This document shows positions 52,601-61,680 of a DNA stretch of 64,000 nt, in pieces (positions within the stretch are counted from its first letter, which is position 1; the number at the start of each line of letters is the position of its first letter). The DNA is taken from contig WPIO01000065.1 of NCBI GenBank assembly GCA_009760855.2, forward strand, positions 912,501-976,500. Direction: 5' to 3'. The position numbers and the translations under genes were made by a program. Under the pieces are notes generated by a model. The model ran no database searches, was not told the origin of the DNA, and saw only the letters and a program-made list of their open reading frames with translations. Source of the DNA: Cristatella mucedo (Eukaryota; Bryozoa; Phylactolaemata; Cristatellidae).

Positions 52601-54453
52601 CCAGCCTTGTTTAGGAAGGATTGCAACACTGCCAGAATTACAAACGGCATGTTACCGATCAGGGGTATCCTGAGATTCATTGCGGCTAGCTTAAATACGT
52701 TTGCAGAGTACGAACGAACTCGCGCTTTAGAAGGTCGGGCAAAGAATACTAAGTACTTTCGCGAGCAATTTCTTTGAACGGAGAAGATTTCCTGTCCATA
52801 AAAATGCCGTCTATGCTATTTCACATCTCGGTAGATGTTTCATTCCATCTAGCTTCTTTCTATCAAGACCGTATGTCCGTCGACATGGTCAGCAATAATA
52901 ATAATAATAATGATAATGTACTTGATAAAGCGCCCTCAGAGAACTTAATCTCTTTCTAGGCGCTTTACATTAGCAATCTGCACGCGACGATTCTAAATGC
53001 GACCCACGAGTCGTATCCTCGTTAGCTCGGCAGGGAAACAGAACAGCGATGGGCGCTGGTGAAGAATAAAAATGCCCCCCTGATTTTGAAGCCGAAGTAT
53101 AGCTCAGAGACGACATGGAACAGGAACCTGAAACGACAAAGACTAATATCGCTGTCTGAAATTAATCGTACGGTTATTTTGCGCGGCCTTGCGAAAACTA
53201 TCGCGTGAGGGAGAGCCATCGGAAACATTCGAATTTCGAAGGAAACTTCGCGAATATAACTAACAACTATATAACGCACTAGCGTCGGAGTAGATACGCA
53301 TAGAGACATCAAACTGTAAAAATTGCCGTGGCTGAGAGATTCGTTGCTTAGCGAAAACGCGGAATTTTGGAGCGAGCTCAACCCGGCCCCTTCACTATGA
53401 CGAACGACAGGGACTGCGATTAGATCACCTGCTGGACGCGCGGAGAGGCTTCCAGCTCTCGTTTTCGTGCGAACGCGAGCGTGCGCCTAATTCGACCATT
53501 CGGCTTCCGCCGCGCCTAGACGCTGCAGTCATTAGACAGTCACAGTGGCGAAGCCAACGGGCAGGAGGCACAATTCCCTCTCTCCAGTGGGGTGGCGACC
53601 ACCGGGGAAGGCTCCTACTTCCATGACCCCCGACCGTCACCAACAACGAAATTAGTCTTAATTCCACTTGATAAGCAACCGCCGAATTCGTGTCGAATAA
53701 GCACTGTGATTTTCCACTGATTGTTTCGTTAATTGCAAACCTAGCCCTGCCTACATGTAAATCTTGCGGGTATAACCCCTACATTTAAATTTTGCAGGCC
53801 TTGCACCACACCCGCGTAGATGAAAAACCTGGCACTGTCACTGGACGGTCAGATGGACCAACGCTGTCTTCTGTTCAGCGATTGAGAATTTTCTCCGCGT
53901 CCCGTGCCGCCAGTTCCGCCGGCAATTTTTGGGACTATCGCCCGCTGTGTGGCCAGGCGAAGAGTAGAAAAGCTGTCGCCACACGCGGCACTGCAGCGGC
54001 CGCATATCCGAGAAAGCATCCCGTACGACTGCTTTCTGCAATAGCAACAAGTCGCCAGGCGCGGCGGCGGCACACGCTTCCGGGGCGCTCAAAAGGTGAT
54101 CTTCATCTCGCAACATCCGCCGGTTCAGCGAAAAACGGGGGAACGACGGTGGGCAAAGCGACAGCGATCGCCGAGGAGGGCGGTTTCAGAGGGAACGCCG
54201 CACGACAGCACCCGACGCACACAGCAGCTGTCGCCTACCTCAGCTGCGACAGGGCCGTTCCGTTGTACTTCTCGTCCAGGGAGGCGTCTCTGACGACATG
54301 CCCTATGATTAGGTTGGCCGGCGTCTCTTCGTACACCGTGTAGGCGAGGTCTCGCGCGCCGGCGCCGCAGCATCCCGGCGCGACGAGCAGCACTACGCAC
54401 AGCGTCGCCGCGGCTGCCGCGGCGACTAGTCCACGCGTCTCCGGCTTTGCCAT
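25175..54453 (-). CDS. protocadherin, delta-1-like with seven cadherin repeats, complete
   Basis: A homophilic cell-adhesion receptor of the plasma membrane. Fifteen coding exons join in frame, all GT-AG: 54239-54453, 51357-51537, 47954-48125, 43156-43327, 36273-36505, 35963-36150, 35532-35780, 34500-34776, 34256-34398, 33044-33193, 32683-32917, 32174-32310, 31664-31855, 29772-29978, 25175-25534; 3111 bp, 1036 aa. Signal peptide at residues 1 to about 30 ([17 protein letters not shown]). Seven cadherin repeats with calcium motifs DVNDN 137-141, DDNDN 259-263, DVNDN 367-371 and 475-479, DANDN 581-585 and DENDN 685-689. LDRE-type motifs occur in most repeats, and EC1 has the protocadherin Cys loop. 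The membrane span is at about 821-844. The tail begins [12 protein letters not shown] and later has LQRRLTTF, like conserved delta-protocadherin tail motifs. Seven repeats suggest the PCDH1/7/9/11 group; orthology is not tested. Confidence 0.93.
25935..27690 (-). mobile_element. LINE-A, 3' half (interrupted copy, part 1)
   Basis: In protocadherin intron 14, reverse to plus. The ATA microsatellite and hairpin tail lie at 25938-26040, then the RT C-terminal region ([20 protein letters not shown], about 26450-26360). The RT core with [18 protein letters not shown] and FYADDTQF is at about 27141-26960. The upstream RT ([33 protein letters not shown]) is near 27560-27350. It ends abruptly at about 27690. 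Confidence 0.85.
27691..28922 (-). mobile_element. LINE-B nested inside LINE-A
   Basis: Reverse-oriented LINE-B. The RT core has [20 protein letters not shown] and [14 protein letters not shown] (about 28790-28640). Then come the RT C-terminal region ([21 protein letters not shown], about 28130-28070, and LWNSLPQFF) and a tail with CGAAAGCCGCTTAGGC. Flanking LINE-A sequence resumes on both sides, so this insertion is younger than that LINE-A. Confidence 0.85.
28923..29600 (-). mobile_element. LINE-A, 5' part (interrupted copy, part 2)
   Basis: The linker region of the same LINE-A continues here: [36 protein letters not shown] and [19 protein letters not shown] on the minus strand. A short duplicated stretch rich in ACAAGGATCATC repeats lies at about 29095-29165. 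Confidence 0.8.
29772..29978 (-). CDS. protocadherin exon 14 (membrane-proximal cytoplasmic tail)
   Basis: This 69-codon exon has no internal methionine start, so simple ORF scanning misses it. The acceptor is TTCTTGTAG|ACC and the donor CGG|GTGAGA, phase 0 at both ends, which fits exons 13 and 15. It encodes [17 protein letters not shown], a proline run, and a Ser/Tyr/Asp-rich segment ([17 protein letters not shown]). S-Y-N-C-R resembles the conserved membrane-proximal motif of delta-protocadherins. Confidence 0.82.
30070..30200 (+). repeat. SINE-2 copy
   Basis: GGTTCGAG, then CCTTTCTCGC, GCTGCAAGCGGG, GCGAAGGCTCTTCT and CTGCTGAATCAGCC occur in the family order. It lies in protocadherin intron 13. 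Confidence 0.6.
30550..30715 (-). repeat. tRNA-like segments
   Basis: On the minus strand CACTGGTTCGAGTCCTGC (about 30675) and GCGGGTTCGAGTTCC (about 30575) are good box-B matches, about 100 bp apart. They are probably heads of decayed SINEs rather than functional tRNAs. Confidence 0.4.
33850..33975 (+). repeat. LINE-A 3' tail in protocadherin intron 9
   Basis: Forward tail (GATCATGCTTCCTTTGCAG, then GGAAAGAGATTAAGTTC, then GAGGGCACTATATAAATG, ending TTATTATTACTATTATG) lying between exons 9 and 10. Confidence 0.7.
36725..36790 (+). repeat. SINE-2 3' end fragment
   Basis: GGCTCCTCTGCCTCTATAT, then ACGAGGCTGTCTGATCCGC, matches the end of SINE-2 copies at 42.3 and 43.7 kb. Confidence 0.45.
36791..37587. 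other. protocadherin intron 4, unassigned part
   Basis: No exon or familiar repeat recognised between the SINE-2 fragment and the LINE-A tail. Confidence 0.4.
37588..37680 (-). repeat. LINE-A 3' tail
   Basis: Begins with (ATA)n at about 37590-37610, then a decayed hairpin (CCTCAGAAAACTTTATCTC) and CTTTACATATGCTGTAAAGG. Confidence 0.65.
38350..38425 (-). repeat. LINE-B tail fragment
   Basis: GTAATGTAATGTATCTCCGC, then CTGTGACTCCACAAAGAC, is the reverse complement of the LINE-B 3' end seen at 40.7 kb and 19.8 kb. Confidence 0.55.
38648..38705 (-). repeat. tRNA-like segment
   Basis: On the minus strand GATGAGGTGCTAGGACTGC, then CAAAGGTTTGATTCCC, has a good box B (GGTTTGATTCC). It is too short and too decayed for a functional tRNA call. 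Confidence 0.4.
38783..38854 (-). repeat. tRNA pseudogene or SINE head
   Basis: On the minus strand AGTGATAGCTCAGTTGGTAG carries a perfect internal box A. The box-B position reads GGTTGAGGGATC, a weak match, and the acceptor-stem ends do not pair well. It is a tRNA-derived relic, not a functional tRNA. Confidence 0.5.
39780..40712 (+). mobile_element. LINE fragment, LINE-A/C-like RT end joined to LINE-B 3' end
   Basis: The first part encodes [15 protein letters not shown] and [15 protein letters not shown], like LINE-A. From about 40240 the sequence follows LINE-B ([21 protein letters not shown], then [18 protein letters not shown]), ending in CCGAAAGCCGCTTAGG and GGAGATATATTACATT. It is either a recombinant or a LINE-B inserted into an older copy. 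Confidence 0.65.
40713..41185 (+). mobile_element. LINE-C 3' end directly behind the LINE-B tail
   Basis: RT C-terminal sequence ([34 protein letters not shown]), then the LINE-C tail (ACCATATTGACATGCTTCCC, AAAGTGCCTAGAAAAAG). Confidence 0.7.
41186..41800 (+). mobile_element. LINE-A 3' end behind the LINE-C tail
   Basis: Starts again in the RT C-terminal region (CACATCTCGCCGACCTGCAC) and runs through the complete LINE-A tail to TATTATTATC near 41780. Confidence 0.75.
41935..42165 (-). mobile_element. LINE-A RT fragment
   Basis: Reverse-oriented sequence matching LINE-A around its central RT, e.g. TCAAGAAGGACTTGGCTATC and AATAGCTCTAAAACC. Decayed, with neither end. Confidence 0.6.
42175..42310 (+). 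repeat. SINE-2 copy
   Basis: TCGTGGGTACGATTAGTGC, TCTTTATTG, CGCTAAGGCTCTTCTGCCGC, and TGAGGCTGTTGAATCAGC in family order. Confidence 0.6.
42325..42500 (+). repeat. LINE-C 3' tail
   Basis: ATTGACATGCCTCTGTTACAG, AGAAAGAGATTCAGTTCTCC, GGGTGCTACACAAATGTC and ATTACTATTAG, as in the LINE-C copies at 10.8 and 41.1 kb. Confidence 0.65.
43605..43735 (+). repeat. SINE-2 copy, best preserved
   Basis: CACGGGTTCGAATCTTGC (good box B), GTTCTTTATCGCCGCTGC, GATAGCCGCAAAGGCTC and TATACAAAAGAGGC. It lies in protocadherin intron 3, 278 bp upstream of exon 4. Confidence 0.65.
43736..44524. other. protocadherin intron 3, unassigned part
   Basis: A plus-strand frame of about 140 codons (44018-44449) is open here, but it has no recognisable motif and lies inside an intron on the opposite strand. 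I see no other feature. Confidence 0.4.
44525..46105 (-). mobile_element. LINE-A, best-preserved RT copy
   Basis: The (ATA)n microsatellite and hairpin tail are at 44537-44625. An uninterrupted 343-codon frame (44770-45801) covers the RT core and C-terminal region: [30 protein letters not shown] (YVDD instead of the usual YADD), [19 protein letters not shown] and WNSLPTC. Upstream, [20 protein letters not shown] (to about 46000) is frameshifted relative to it, and the 5' part is missing. It is inactive overall, but the youngest-looking copy here. Confidence 0.85.
46730..47050 (-). mobile_element. fragment of another LINE family (LINE-E), RT C-terminus
   Basis: The minus strand encodes [20 protein letters not shown] and [18 protein letters not shown]. 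This resembles the C-terminal end of non-LTR ORF2 proteins, where R-G-K and W/KNSLP motifs precede a final helix, but differs from LINE-A to LINE-D. Only about 300 bp are seen. Confidence 0.5.
47430..47530 (+). repeat. LINE-C-like 3' tail fragment
   Basis: CATTGACCCAATATGCTTCCC, then CCAATGCTAAGTGCC, resembles the LINE-C tail. It lies in protocadherin intron 3, 400 bp upstream of the exon 3 donor on the plus-strand map. Confidence 0.45.
48126..49539. other. protocadherin intron 2, unassigned part
   Basis: No exon, LINE or SINE recognised. Confidence 0.4.
49540..49720 (-). repeat. LINE-D-like tail interrupted by a (TG)n microsatellite
   Basis: GTTTGCATAACACCCTAGGGC, then GGCACTTTATATATA, an (AT)n/(TG)n run at 49592-49678, then GTGCTGGAAAGGACGCACG. 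The two flanks match adjacent parts of the LINE-D tail near 22.3 kb, so the dinucleotide run grew inside the element. Confidence 0.55.
50875..51012. repeat. 15-bp minisatellite, about nine units
   Basis: The unit GAGGCCATCGGCAGC repeats about nine times, with two CCAGC variants at the left end and an extra AGC in the last units. It lies in protocadherin intron 2. All frames are open because 15 is a multiple of three, but it has no exon context. Confidence 0.9.
51538..52892. other. protocadherin intron 1, part without recognised features
   Basis: No exon or repeat recognised here. Confidence 0.4.
52893..52972 (-). repeat. LINE-A 3' tail
   Basis: (AAT)n, then CTTGATAAAGCGCCCTCAG, AGAACTTAATCTCTTTC and TAGGCGCTTTACAT: an almost consensus hairpin tail, reverse-oriented, in protocadherin intron 1. 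Confidence 0.8.
54239..54453 (-). CDS. protocadherin exon 1 (signal peptide and start of EC1)
   Basis: The start ATG at 54453 has A at -3 and G at +4. Residues 1-30 form a hydrophobic, Ala-rich signal peptide. The mature part begins [20 protein letters not shown], the classic start of protocadherin EC1. The donor is CTGAG|GTAGGC, phase 2. It joins exon 2 at 51537 to give [19 protein letters not shown]. Confidence 0.9.
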
Positions 54454-56100
54454 CCTTCCTCCGGGAGTTTCGCCGAGCGGTGCGCTGCGACCGTGCTCCG
54501 GCGCAGCGAGCTGGCGCGTCAGCGAAGAACGTCCTGAGCAAACGTCCTAAACGGCAACGATCGGCCACTTAGAGCGATCGCCCGGCCGCATCTGCACCAT
54601 CTCGCGAATGACAGACAGGCCGCAGCGGAATTAGCCATGCGACCGAGCATCCGGGTAAGCGAGCGGCGATGGGGCGGGGATGACGGGCCAGTCACGTTCT
54701 GATCTAGGAGTCCTGAATTGTCGCCGCCGCCGCCGCCTGCCCTGCCCGGTGCGCTCGCGCTCGCTCTTACAACTGCAGCCTTCGCTCTTACGGCGGGAGC
54801 CACTCGGCCGGGAAAGACGCGCCCGCTGCAGCTCGTGCGCGCGGAACCAGCAGGCGAAGAATCGCGCGGCGCTCCGCTCCGCGACACGCCGGAAGCGCCA
54901 CCGGCTCAAAAGGGGCCTCGCCCTCGCCGGCCGCCGAGCGATCGCGCTTCGCGCCCCCACCCTTACTGGACTCGCGGTCTCGGCGACCGCGCGGTCACGG
55001 CGAGCGCTTCTGTCTGCCGACGTCCGGCAGCGACGCGGTCGCTGAAAAAGACGCGAGCGCTCAATCTGCGGAGCTAGCACACTCGCCGCGGCGCCGCTCC
55101 GAGCGCCCAGAGGCGGGAGCGGCACCGCGGCGATTAGGTTAGCGCCGCTTCCGAGCGGCGACCGTGTGTAAAGAAACAATTTGCGAACTCGATGCCGGAG
55201 AACCCGCGGCGACGATTCGCAGAAAGCCAGCGACTGGCCGGACGGCGGGCGAGTGACCGGATGCAGCAGCCGGCCAGTCGCTGGCGACTCCGAAACGGTA
55301 CGGACGAGCCGATCGCTGAGCCGCCGCTGCGACTGGAGGAGTCCGCGCGCGCGCGCGTCGCCATCGCGCTTTCGCCCGCGCGCTTTCGTCGGACGCAGGG
55401 AAATGCGGTGCCCCCCCCCCCGTGCGGACGGTGCGACTTCCCTCAGTCTCTTCCTTACCTTGTTTTTGACTCACTCAGTCGCGGTCGACGTCGGTGCCTA
55501 ATCGCGACGGCAGCGCCACCGCGCAAGTGCCCGCAACGGCTTCCCGGTTGCAGCGTCGCTCAGTCCTTGGCGCATTCCGCCGCACCGGAACGGAAATGGC
55601 CCCAGCTCCCGCCTATCGCTCTTCTGCAGGCCGTCACGGGTAGTCTGGCTGCAGTCGCTCGCCGCGGGCGGCCACCCACAAAAGAGGAGGCCTGTTCGTG
55701 CTCGCCTCCTGGAGACCGGCGGCTAGCAGACCGCGCCGCCGCCGCCGCCGCCGCATGCTCTGGTCAGTATTAGCGACGATAAGTGATAAACTCAATTAGG
55801 CTGCCCGCTGCACGCTCCTGCAGTGCCGGATTCGCGCTGGCTCGTGCCGCACGCGCGCTCCGGCGAGCGAGCGCGACGCCTCCAACGACTCGGGCGCCGG
55901 CCCGCGGTCGCGAATGGCTCTTCTGGCCTCGCTCTCGACGGGAGCGGGCGGAGGTTGCACGATTCGCACTCTATCAGTTGGAAAGCGGGACCTGGAGCGC
56001 CTGCTGCGCCCTCTGCCGCGCTCGCGACATTCGTCGACATCTCGGCCTGGCAATGAGCACGCTTACCTCTCTACCTAGTCTCTCGGTCTGCATACGTCCG
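54454..56100 (-). promoter_or_regulatory. GC- and CpG-rich 5' region of the protocadherin
   Basis: The block immediately upstream of the protocadherin start codon is dense in CG dinucleotides and has many overlapping open frames on both strands, as expected of CpG-rich non-coding DNA. It should contain the 5' UTR and promoter. I cannot fix a transcription start. (GCC)n runs lie at about 54718-54740 and 55735-55755. Confidence 0.5.
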
Positions 56101-57310
56101 GCAGTCGCGAGCGACTCTTTCTGTCCGCTTCCATCTCTCTGTCTGTATGTTTACCTATCTTTCGCGGGCACTCCATGTCTCACACTTGCATCGTAGTCGA
56201 TTCACCGATCTGCACACCTCCTGCGTTTGCATCCAGAGGTTGCACCGAACAGTAAATTGCAGCTTCCCGCCTTCCACACCTTTTTTCCGATATGGCCATC
56301 TCGCACGACTGTGCTCTTTTTCCGCCCTTTACAGCGAATCCTGTAGCAAAATGATAGTATTAATAAGGATAACGTTGAGGAAAAGTTTAATAGGCCGAGC
56401 TAAGATAATTATTTATTACATTGTTAAAAATTAAAACTTACTAATCATTTATTAAAATAATTATTTTAACAAGGCGCACGAACTTTTTCCTCAACCTCTT
56501 AATAGTAATAGGTCTAAATAATAGCACCCAGGGAGAACCAAATCTGTATCCAGACGCTCGCTGGAATAGAAGCAATAACCCAGAATCGATAGCGAGCAAG
56601 GTATCGTGCTTAGAGAAGTACGCAAACGCATGCAAGTATCGTGCTTGTAAAAAGCTTTTAAAAACACGCAAGAAGGCACTCCTCAGAGCCGCTACTTGGT
56701 ACCAACGGCAGAATGATGCATGCATATGACGGAGCCTCTGGCCGTTAAGCACACATCAAGCCGCATCAAAGGCGTAGCCAGATGAACAAAGGTAGCAGCA
56801 TAAAAAAAGGTGAGCGGGGAACCTCCCGCCCATTGGCGAAAGAAGCACGTACAATGCCAAGCGACAAATCGGATAGTCGCAAGAGCTCCTTTGATCACCC
56901 ACATCTGAATGCACGCGAATACACACTCACACGTGGGAATACATTTCTGCTGACTCACATACGAATTCACTTCGCCTCAATCTCTGAACTTTGCTGTGCT
57001 TTGTCAGCGCCAGATATTCGGAGCTTACATCTGAACGCCGAGTCTAGGCACCGTCATTTGGTCCAAAATCCCTCATGACTTGCAGCGGCTTACGAACGCG
57101 TGGGATCTGCCAGAGATTTTGTTTCCTCGCCTGCCAGTGCAGGCCATTCGCAGTTTATGCACTCTACAATTAGCCAAGGCGAAATAGTGTGCGGACGGTT
57201 GAACGTGCCTTGTAGATGCAGCCGCAGAAGGTAACGTATGAGCCAGACTGGAGCAAGTGACGTGGGAGGCGACAGTGGACATAACGAAACAGAGAGACGA
57301 ATATGTGTTT
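56101..57310. other. upstream flank, nothing recognised
   Basis: AT-rich at about 56340-56540. No coding sequence or repeat family recognised. Confidence 0.4.
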
Positions 57311-57311
57311 G

Positions 57312-57402
<91 letters not shown>
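57311..57402. repeat. (GA)n microsatellite
   Basis: About 45 almost perfect GA dinucleotides. Open frames through it (Arg-Glu on plus, Ser-Leu on minus) are repeat artefacts. Confidence 0.9.
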
Positions 57403-57405
<3 letters not shown>

Positions 57406-57664
57406 GAGTGAGAGACAGACAGGCAGACAGAGAGAGAGAAAGCGTTCGTAGCGGGGCATGAGCCGAACTTAGGAGCACTGTGTGATTGATGCTCTTCCGA
57501 CGGCCATCTGCAGGCCGCCGCCGGTATCCAGCCCCATGAGCACACCCACGTGATCATACGACGGAGGAACATCTTGGACGCAGCCTTTAGCTAAGCAGTG
57601 CAGGCTCGGACTGCCGAGGATATCGGTCTGAGGCCGCAAAACTATCTATCTCTTACTTGAACCG

Positions 57665-57838
57665 AGAGAGACGCAAAGCCAGCGCTTCAGCTCGGCATCC
57701 AGGAGCGATCTCAATACCACTGCTGCAGGTGCCGAGTTCGGAGCTGCGATGCGACGCAGGCCGTCGATACAAGTTACTATCAGGAACTGGCGTCGGGGAA
57801 CCTTCGATCGTGATCTCGACGTTCTTGCCGAAGTGTTT
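57665..57838 (-). other. possible exon of an unrecognised gene
   Basis: On the minus strand an open frame begins after an AG (TGCGAAAGTAG) and runs to a good donor, CAA|GTAAGAGA. It encodes KHFGKNVEITIEGSPTP and a Ser/Arg-rich stretch with normal-looking composition. The acceptor has a poor pyrimidine tract and the sequence matches no family I know. It could be a protocadherin 5' exon, part of another gene, or chance. Confidence 0.25.
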
Positions 57839-58576
57839 CTACTTTCGCACGAAGAAGCATCACTGGACTTGTGTGTCCAAGTGTTGCATATCCAGGCCGG
57901 ACAATATAGATAGAAGGCGTGGCTCTTCGAAGCTAGTTTCTGGCGGTTGACTCAACTGCTGAGGCCGACAGTGCGTTCTCTTCTCTCTATCTCGTCCTGC
58001 ACTACGGCTTTCAGTGCGATCGCCCCTGGCAGCGCTCCGTAAATCTGGCTGGTGATTCAGCCGCACTACTCCGGGAGGCAGCAGGTCGAGCACAAGCAGG
58101 GTACTCGGTTAGATGGATGAACGCCGAAGCGACCGGACAAGTGAAACTGCGTTGCAGGTAGCAAAATGACTCTGCCCGCCAGCAGCAGCGCAGGTCGCGT
58201 TTGGTTCATCATCGCTACTTTCGTATGTGCTGAATAATTTCCACCCGGCTACGGTTTATGCGAACGAAGCCCGCTTTCGGCTGCGGCAGATCGACGCTGC
58301 TGCCTGCGGCCCAGCAGCAAAGCCTGCAACGCGACAGCGACCCGCAGCGCATATGCGTACAGAAGATTCGCCTCTCCTTCTGTCTGACTCGTTCAGCGTG
58401 TGCTTATCAAGTCGAGGTCGGCAGTCTTGCGAGGCCTGCCCGTGACCGTAGTATCGGCGAGGGCGACGGACGAGCGATTCGGCGGCTGAAGCAGTTGACG
58501 TTGTTTGGAATGCAAACAATGATCTCGCCTTTAAGCTCGAAAGCGACGGGTCAGCGGCGAAGGCGTCTCCCGGCAC
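57839..58576. other. open frames upstream of the protocadherin, unassigned
   Basis: Minus-strand frames at 57860-58093 (VLDLLPPGVVRLNHQPDL) and 58256-58576 (ARSLFAFQTTSTASAAESL) are open without low-complexity sequence, but I find no convincing splice links or known domain. Confidence 0.2.
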
Positions 58577-61382
58577 TCTTTTTAATCGAATCTCTCGTGC
58601 CTGTGCACGCTTGGATGCAAGTTCAAGCCGCTTGTTGGCGGAATTTCTAACAGTCGCCGTGCGAACCTGCTGGCGGGTCTTGTTCTACCACAGCCACCCT
58701 CTCCGACAGCAGTTACCCTATCGGTCTAAAGAACTCAAAACGAATCGGCTGCCAACAATGTCCATTCCGGTGCTCCATTATAAACGCCGATCGTGGCTAC
58801 ATCTTTCCAGCAGCTATCATTTTTATGAGCTAAAGGGAATGTTGCATTGGTTTTCGGTGCTTCCACTCTTTGGCCAACTGTACTCACCGAGAGCATTGTC
58901 TCCGTGCATTGCCATGGATGGCCGCACTGGTTAACTCATCTGTGCTAACGTTGGGCTCAAAGTATGGGGTAATTCTATGTCTTGGATAACTGTTGCTTTA
59001 CTTTTGAGCAAGTAACCGGTAACCACAGCGATCATCATCCTTCTGCCCGGCCTCATTGCATGCCGACTAACGACAGCAGACCGAGGAGGAAGCTACTGCA
59101 GTCATCGACTTCGAAGGTAACCTAATGAAATCATAAAGCAGGATAATTCGCTGCTCATATGAGCGTAGAGTCGTACAAAACACATGATACGAAGCGTGAC
59201 AAGGAAATTCCTTCAGAAACGTGGAAATGCTCGTCTCAGAGAACAGGTTGCAAAGAATATGAGCTTGTAGCAGCCGATTAAGAGGGCACATACCACGTAG
59301 ATGCTAAGCGAATCTGGCCATTGACGAACCAACATAGCAGAATAGCGACTAGGTCTCGGTCTCTCGTTGCTATTTGTTGTGGGAGACAGGGATTAGGACT
59401 ACTGAAAAAAACCAATGGACTATAATTCACGGAGGTCAATTCGTCCGGACCTAACAGCCCAGCATCCAGGCTCACATAACCAATCACATCACTTTGCTGT
59501 TTCACACACTGAGCTAAGCTTAAACTGTCAGGTTCCAGTCCAATACGATTTGTGGCCAGCACTAGCCGACAAAAACTAAGCACTGCCAAACATCTGGCCG
59601 TGCATACGGCAGCAAACATCACGTGGGGCAGCAAGAGAGTGAAAAACTCATAACATCTGAGGTCCAGCAACAGCATTCCACATCAGCCCCGTTTATCGCC
59701 TACGAATCTTGACAACAATGCAACCACTATGCCGATAGTCGGTGGCAAGCCGTCAAGTGCAACGACCCGTTTCCTGATGGAAGCACACCGAGAAAGCCAT
59801 CTTTGTTGCTTCTTTTCCCGTGGTCCACATGGCATGCCTCACGAAGCAGAGTGGCCCGTCACGGGCCGGGCTTCCAATCACGAAGCTGGCACCTGCACTG
59901 CTGCTACTGCTGCTTGTACGGCTGCTCCCCAGCCAGCTCTCAACGCGCCGGCAAGTACAAGGAGCCGCCCGGAGCGACTGCTGCACAGCAGCACCGTTGA
60001 AGGAGGCGGCACAAAGAGTGCCCGACGTACCTGCCTCCCGTGTTTCAACAAGCATCTCTCAGTGGCCACCTAGCTCCCGCAGTACAGCTCAATGGATGCT
60101 CAATGTCTGTCTTGTCACCGGGCCTCTGTAGTCAGTTCACGTTCACCGAGTGTCCAGTCGTTTCCCGGCACCTGTCCGCTTACCGGAGTGCGGAGGCGAT
60201 GTGCTGGTGGTGCAGGAAGCCAACTTCTAGATAGCCAGAAACTATACACACCGAGCTGGCAGCTCACATAAACAAGCTTTCCTCTAAACATTTCTCAGGG
60301 ATGGCAAGACCGAAGCAGAGGCAGCCGCGACTGCATCAGCAGAGCAGCTACAGCTCAGCCCGGTGGAATTGATCTGCAAAAAACACGTGCACTCTCTGAG
60401 AGAAGAGAGCATGAGCGATTTCATTCGCCACCACACGTGCATGTGCGTGATGACTCTTCACCAACCGGGCTGTTCGATCCAAATGCATGGTGCAGCAGCA
60501 TTTGCATTAATAAAATTTTAATGCACACCGTCCAAACTAACAAAGCAGATTCGATACGTCAGAGATCTCTCTTACGACCGACCCGACTTAACCGGTGACT
60601 GCTGTGCACAAAAATGCTAATCATCAAACAAGTAGGGCAACGAAGCCAGTTTAGCCCAGCGGCATGCATGGCCTTGGTGGGCAGCCTGGGGTGGAGGTCG
60701 GCTCTCTCTGCGCCACCATTAAGGCAGGGGCAATCCAATGTCACGAGCACTGGGTGCCGTGACAAGGCAGGTGAGTATGCAGCTCATCCGGACACGATCC
60801 TCAACACAGCAGCATCCGCAGTGCCAGGCAAAGACATGCTCTGGTGGCAGTATCGGCAGAGCAAGACTTCTGCCGAGCCTCGCTGTGCTGCCACCCACGG
60901 TCCATCACTTGTCACCAAAGAGTGCGTCGAACGAGACATGAATATGTGGTATCATGTCCGAGGCCAAAGTGGAGCGCCCCAATTTCCTGTATGCTCGCAG
61001 GGCGCAATCCCTTGTCACAGAGCAAGCAGCGTACGCCGCGAGCATCAGTGGATCCACTGGAGAGGACTCCGATCTATGATAAAATGGTGGCCAGTCAACG
61101 ATGCAAGGATGGTAGCACAGCCAGAGACTGGGACGGCGGAGGCAGCAGCAACAGCAGCAGCAATGAGGTGGCAGAGACACAGAGATACCCAGACAATGTA
61201 GCGGCATTGTGAAGGCAGCACCCAGCCTGGAGACTGAAATCAAATGCTACGGGATCGATGCCAGTGGTGCAAAAGACCACAACGAACTGGGGGGGAGGGT
61301 GTCTCGGCCTCGAGAAGGAGAGCGCCACTGTACTGGATCAATGACTGCGCATGGCTTTTCGAAGGGCCCCCATCGGCTGTAA
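58577..61382. other. unassigned sequence
   Basis: I recognise no gene or repeat family. Minus-strand frames at 59278-59676 and 60905-61243 and a plus-strand frame at 60614-61201 are open, but without recognisable motifs. Confidence 0.35.
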
Positions 61383-61425
61383 CATTATAATAATAATTTG
61401 TTATAGTGCCCTCAGAGAACACGTC
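61383..61425 (-). repeat. short LINE-A tail
   Basis: ATTATAATAATAATTTG, then TAGTGCCCTCAGAGAAC: the very end of a reverse LINE-A tail. Confidence 0.55.
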
Positions 61426-61536
61426 TCTACCAGGCCAGAGTGTGCTTTCTATTTTCGGACTCGATCGGTCAACGTGGCAGCGATGGTGGAAAGTGGTGTG
61501 CGTACGTATGTGCACATAAACAAGTTCAAACAGGCG

Positions 61537-61598
61537 ACACACACACACACACACGCACAGACAAACACAAACAAACTGACACACACACACACACACAT

Positions 61599-61655
<57 letters not shown>

Positions 61656-61680
61656 GACACAGACACACACACACACACAC
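61537..61680. repeat. (CA)n microsatellite with interruptions
   Basis: About 140 bp of CA dinucleotides broken by GCACAGACA-type variants. Open Thr-His frames through it are artefacts. Confidence 0.9.

Noticed and set aside
54631-55773. Overlapping Arg/Ala-rich open frames on both strands
   Set aside because: CpG-rich DNA has few stop codons; there are no motifs and no splice links, and it lies where the protocadherin 5' region should be.
57073-57572. Ser-Leu-rich open frames of 100-160 codons
   Set aside because: They are the translation of the (GA)n microsatellite.
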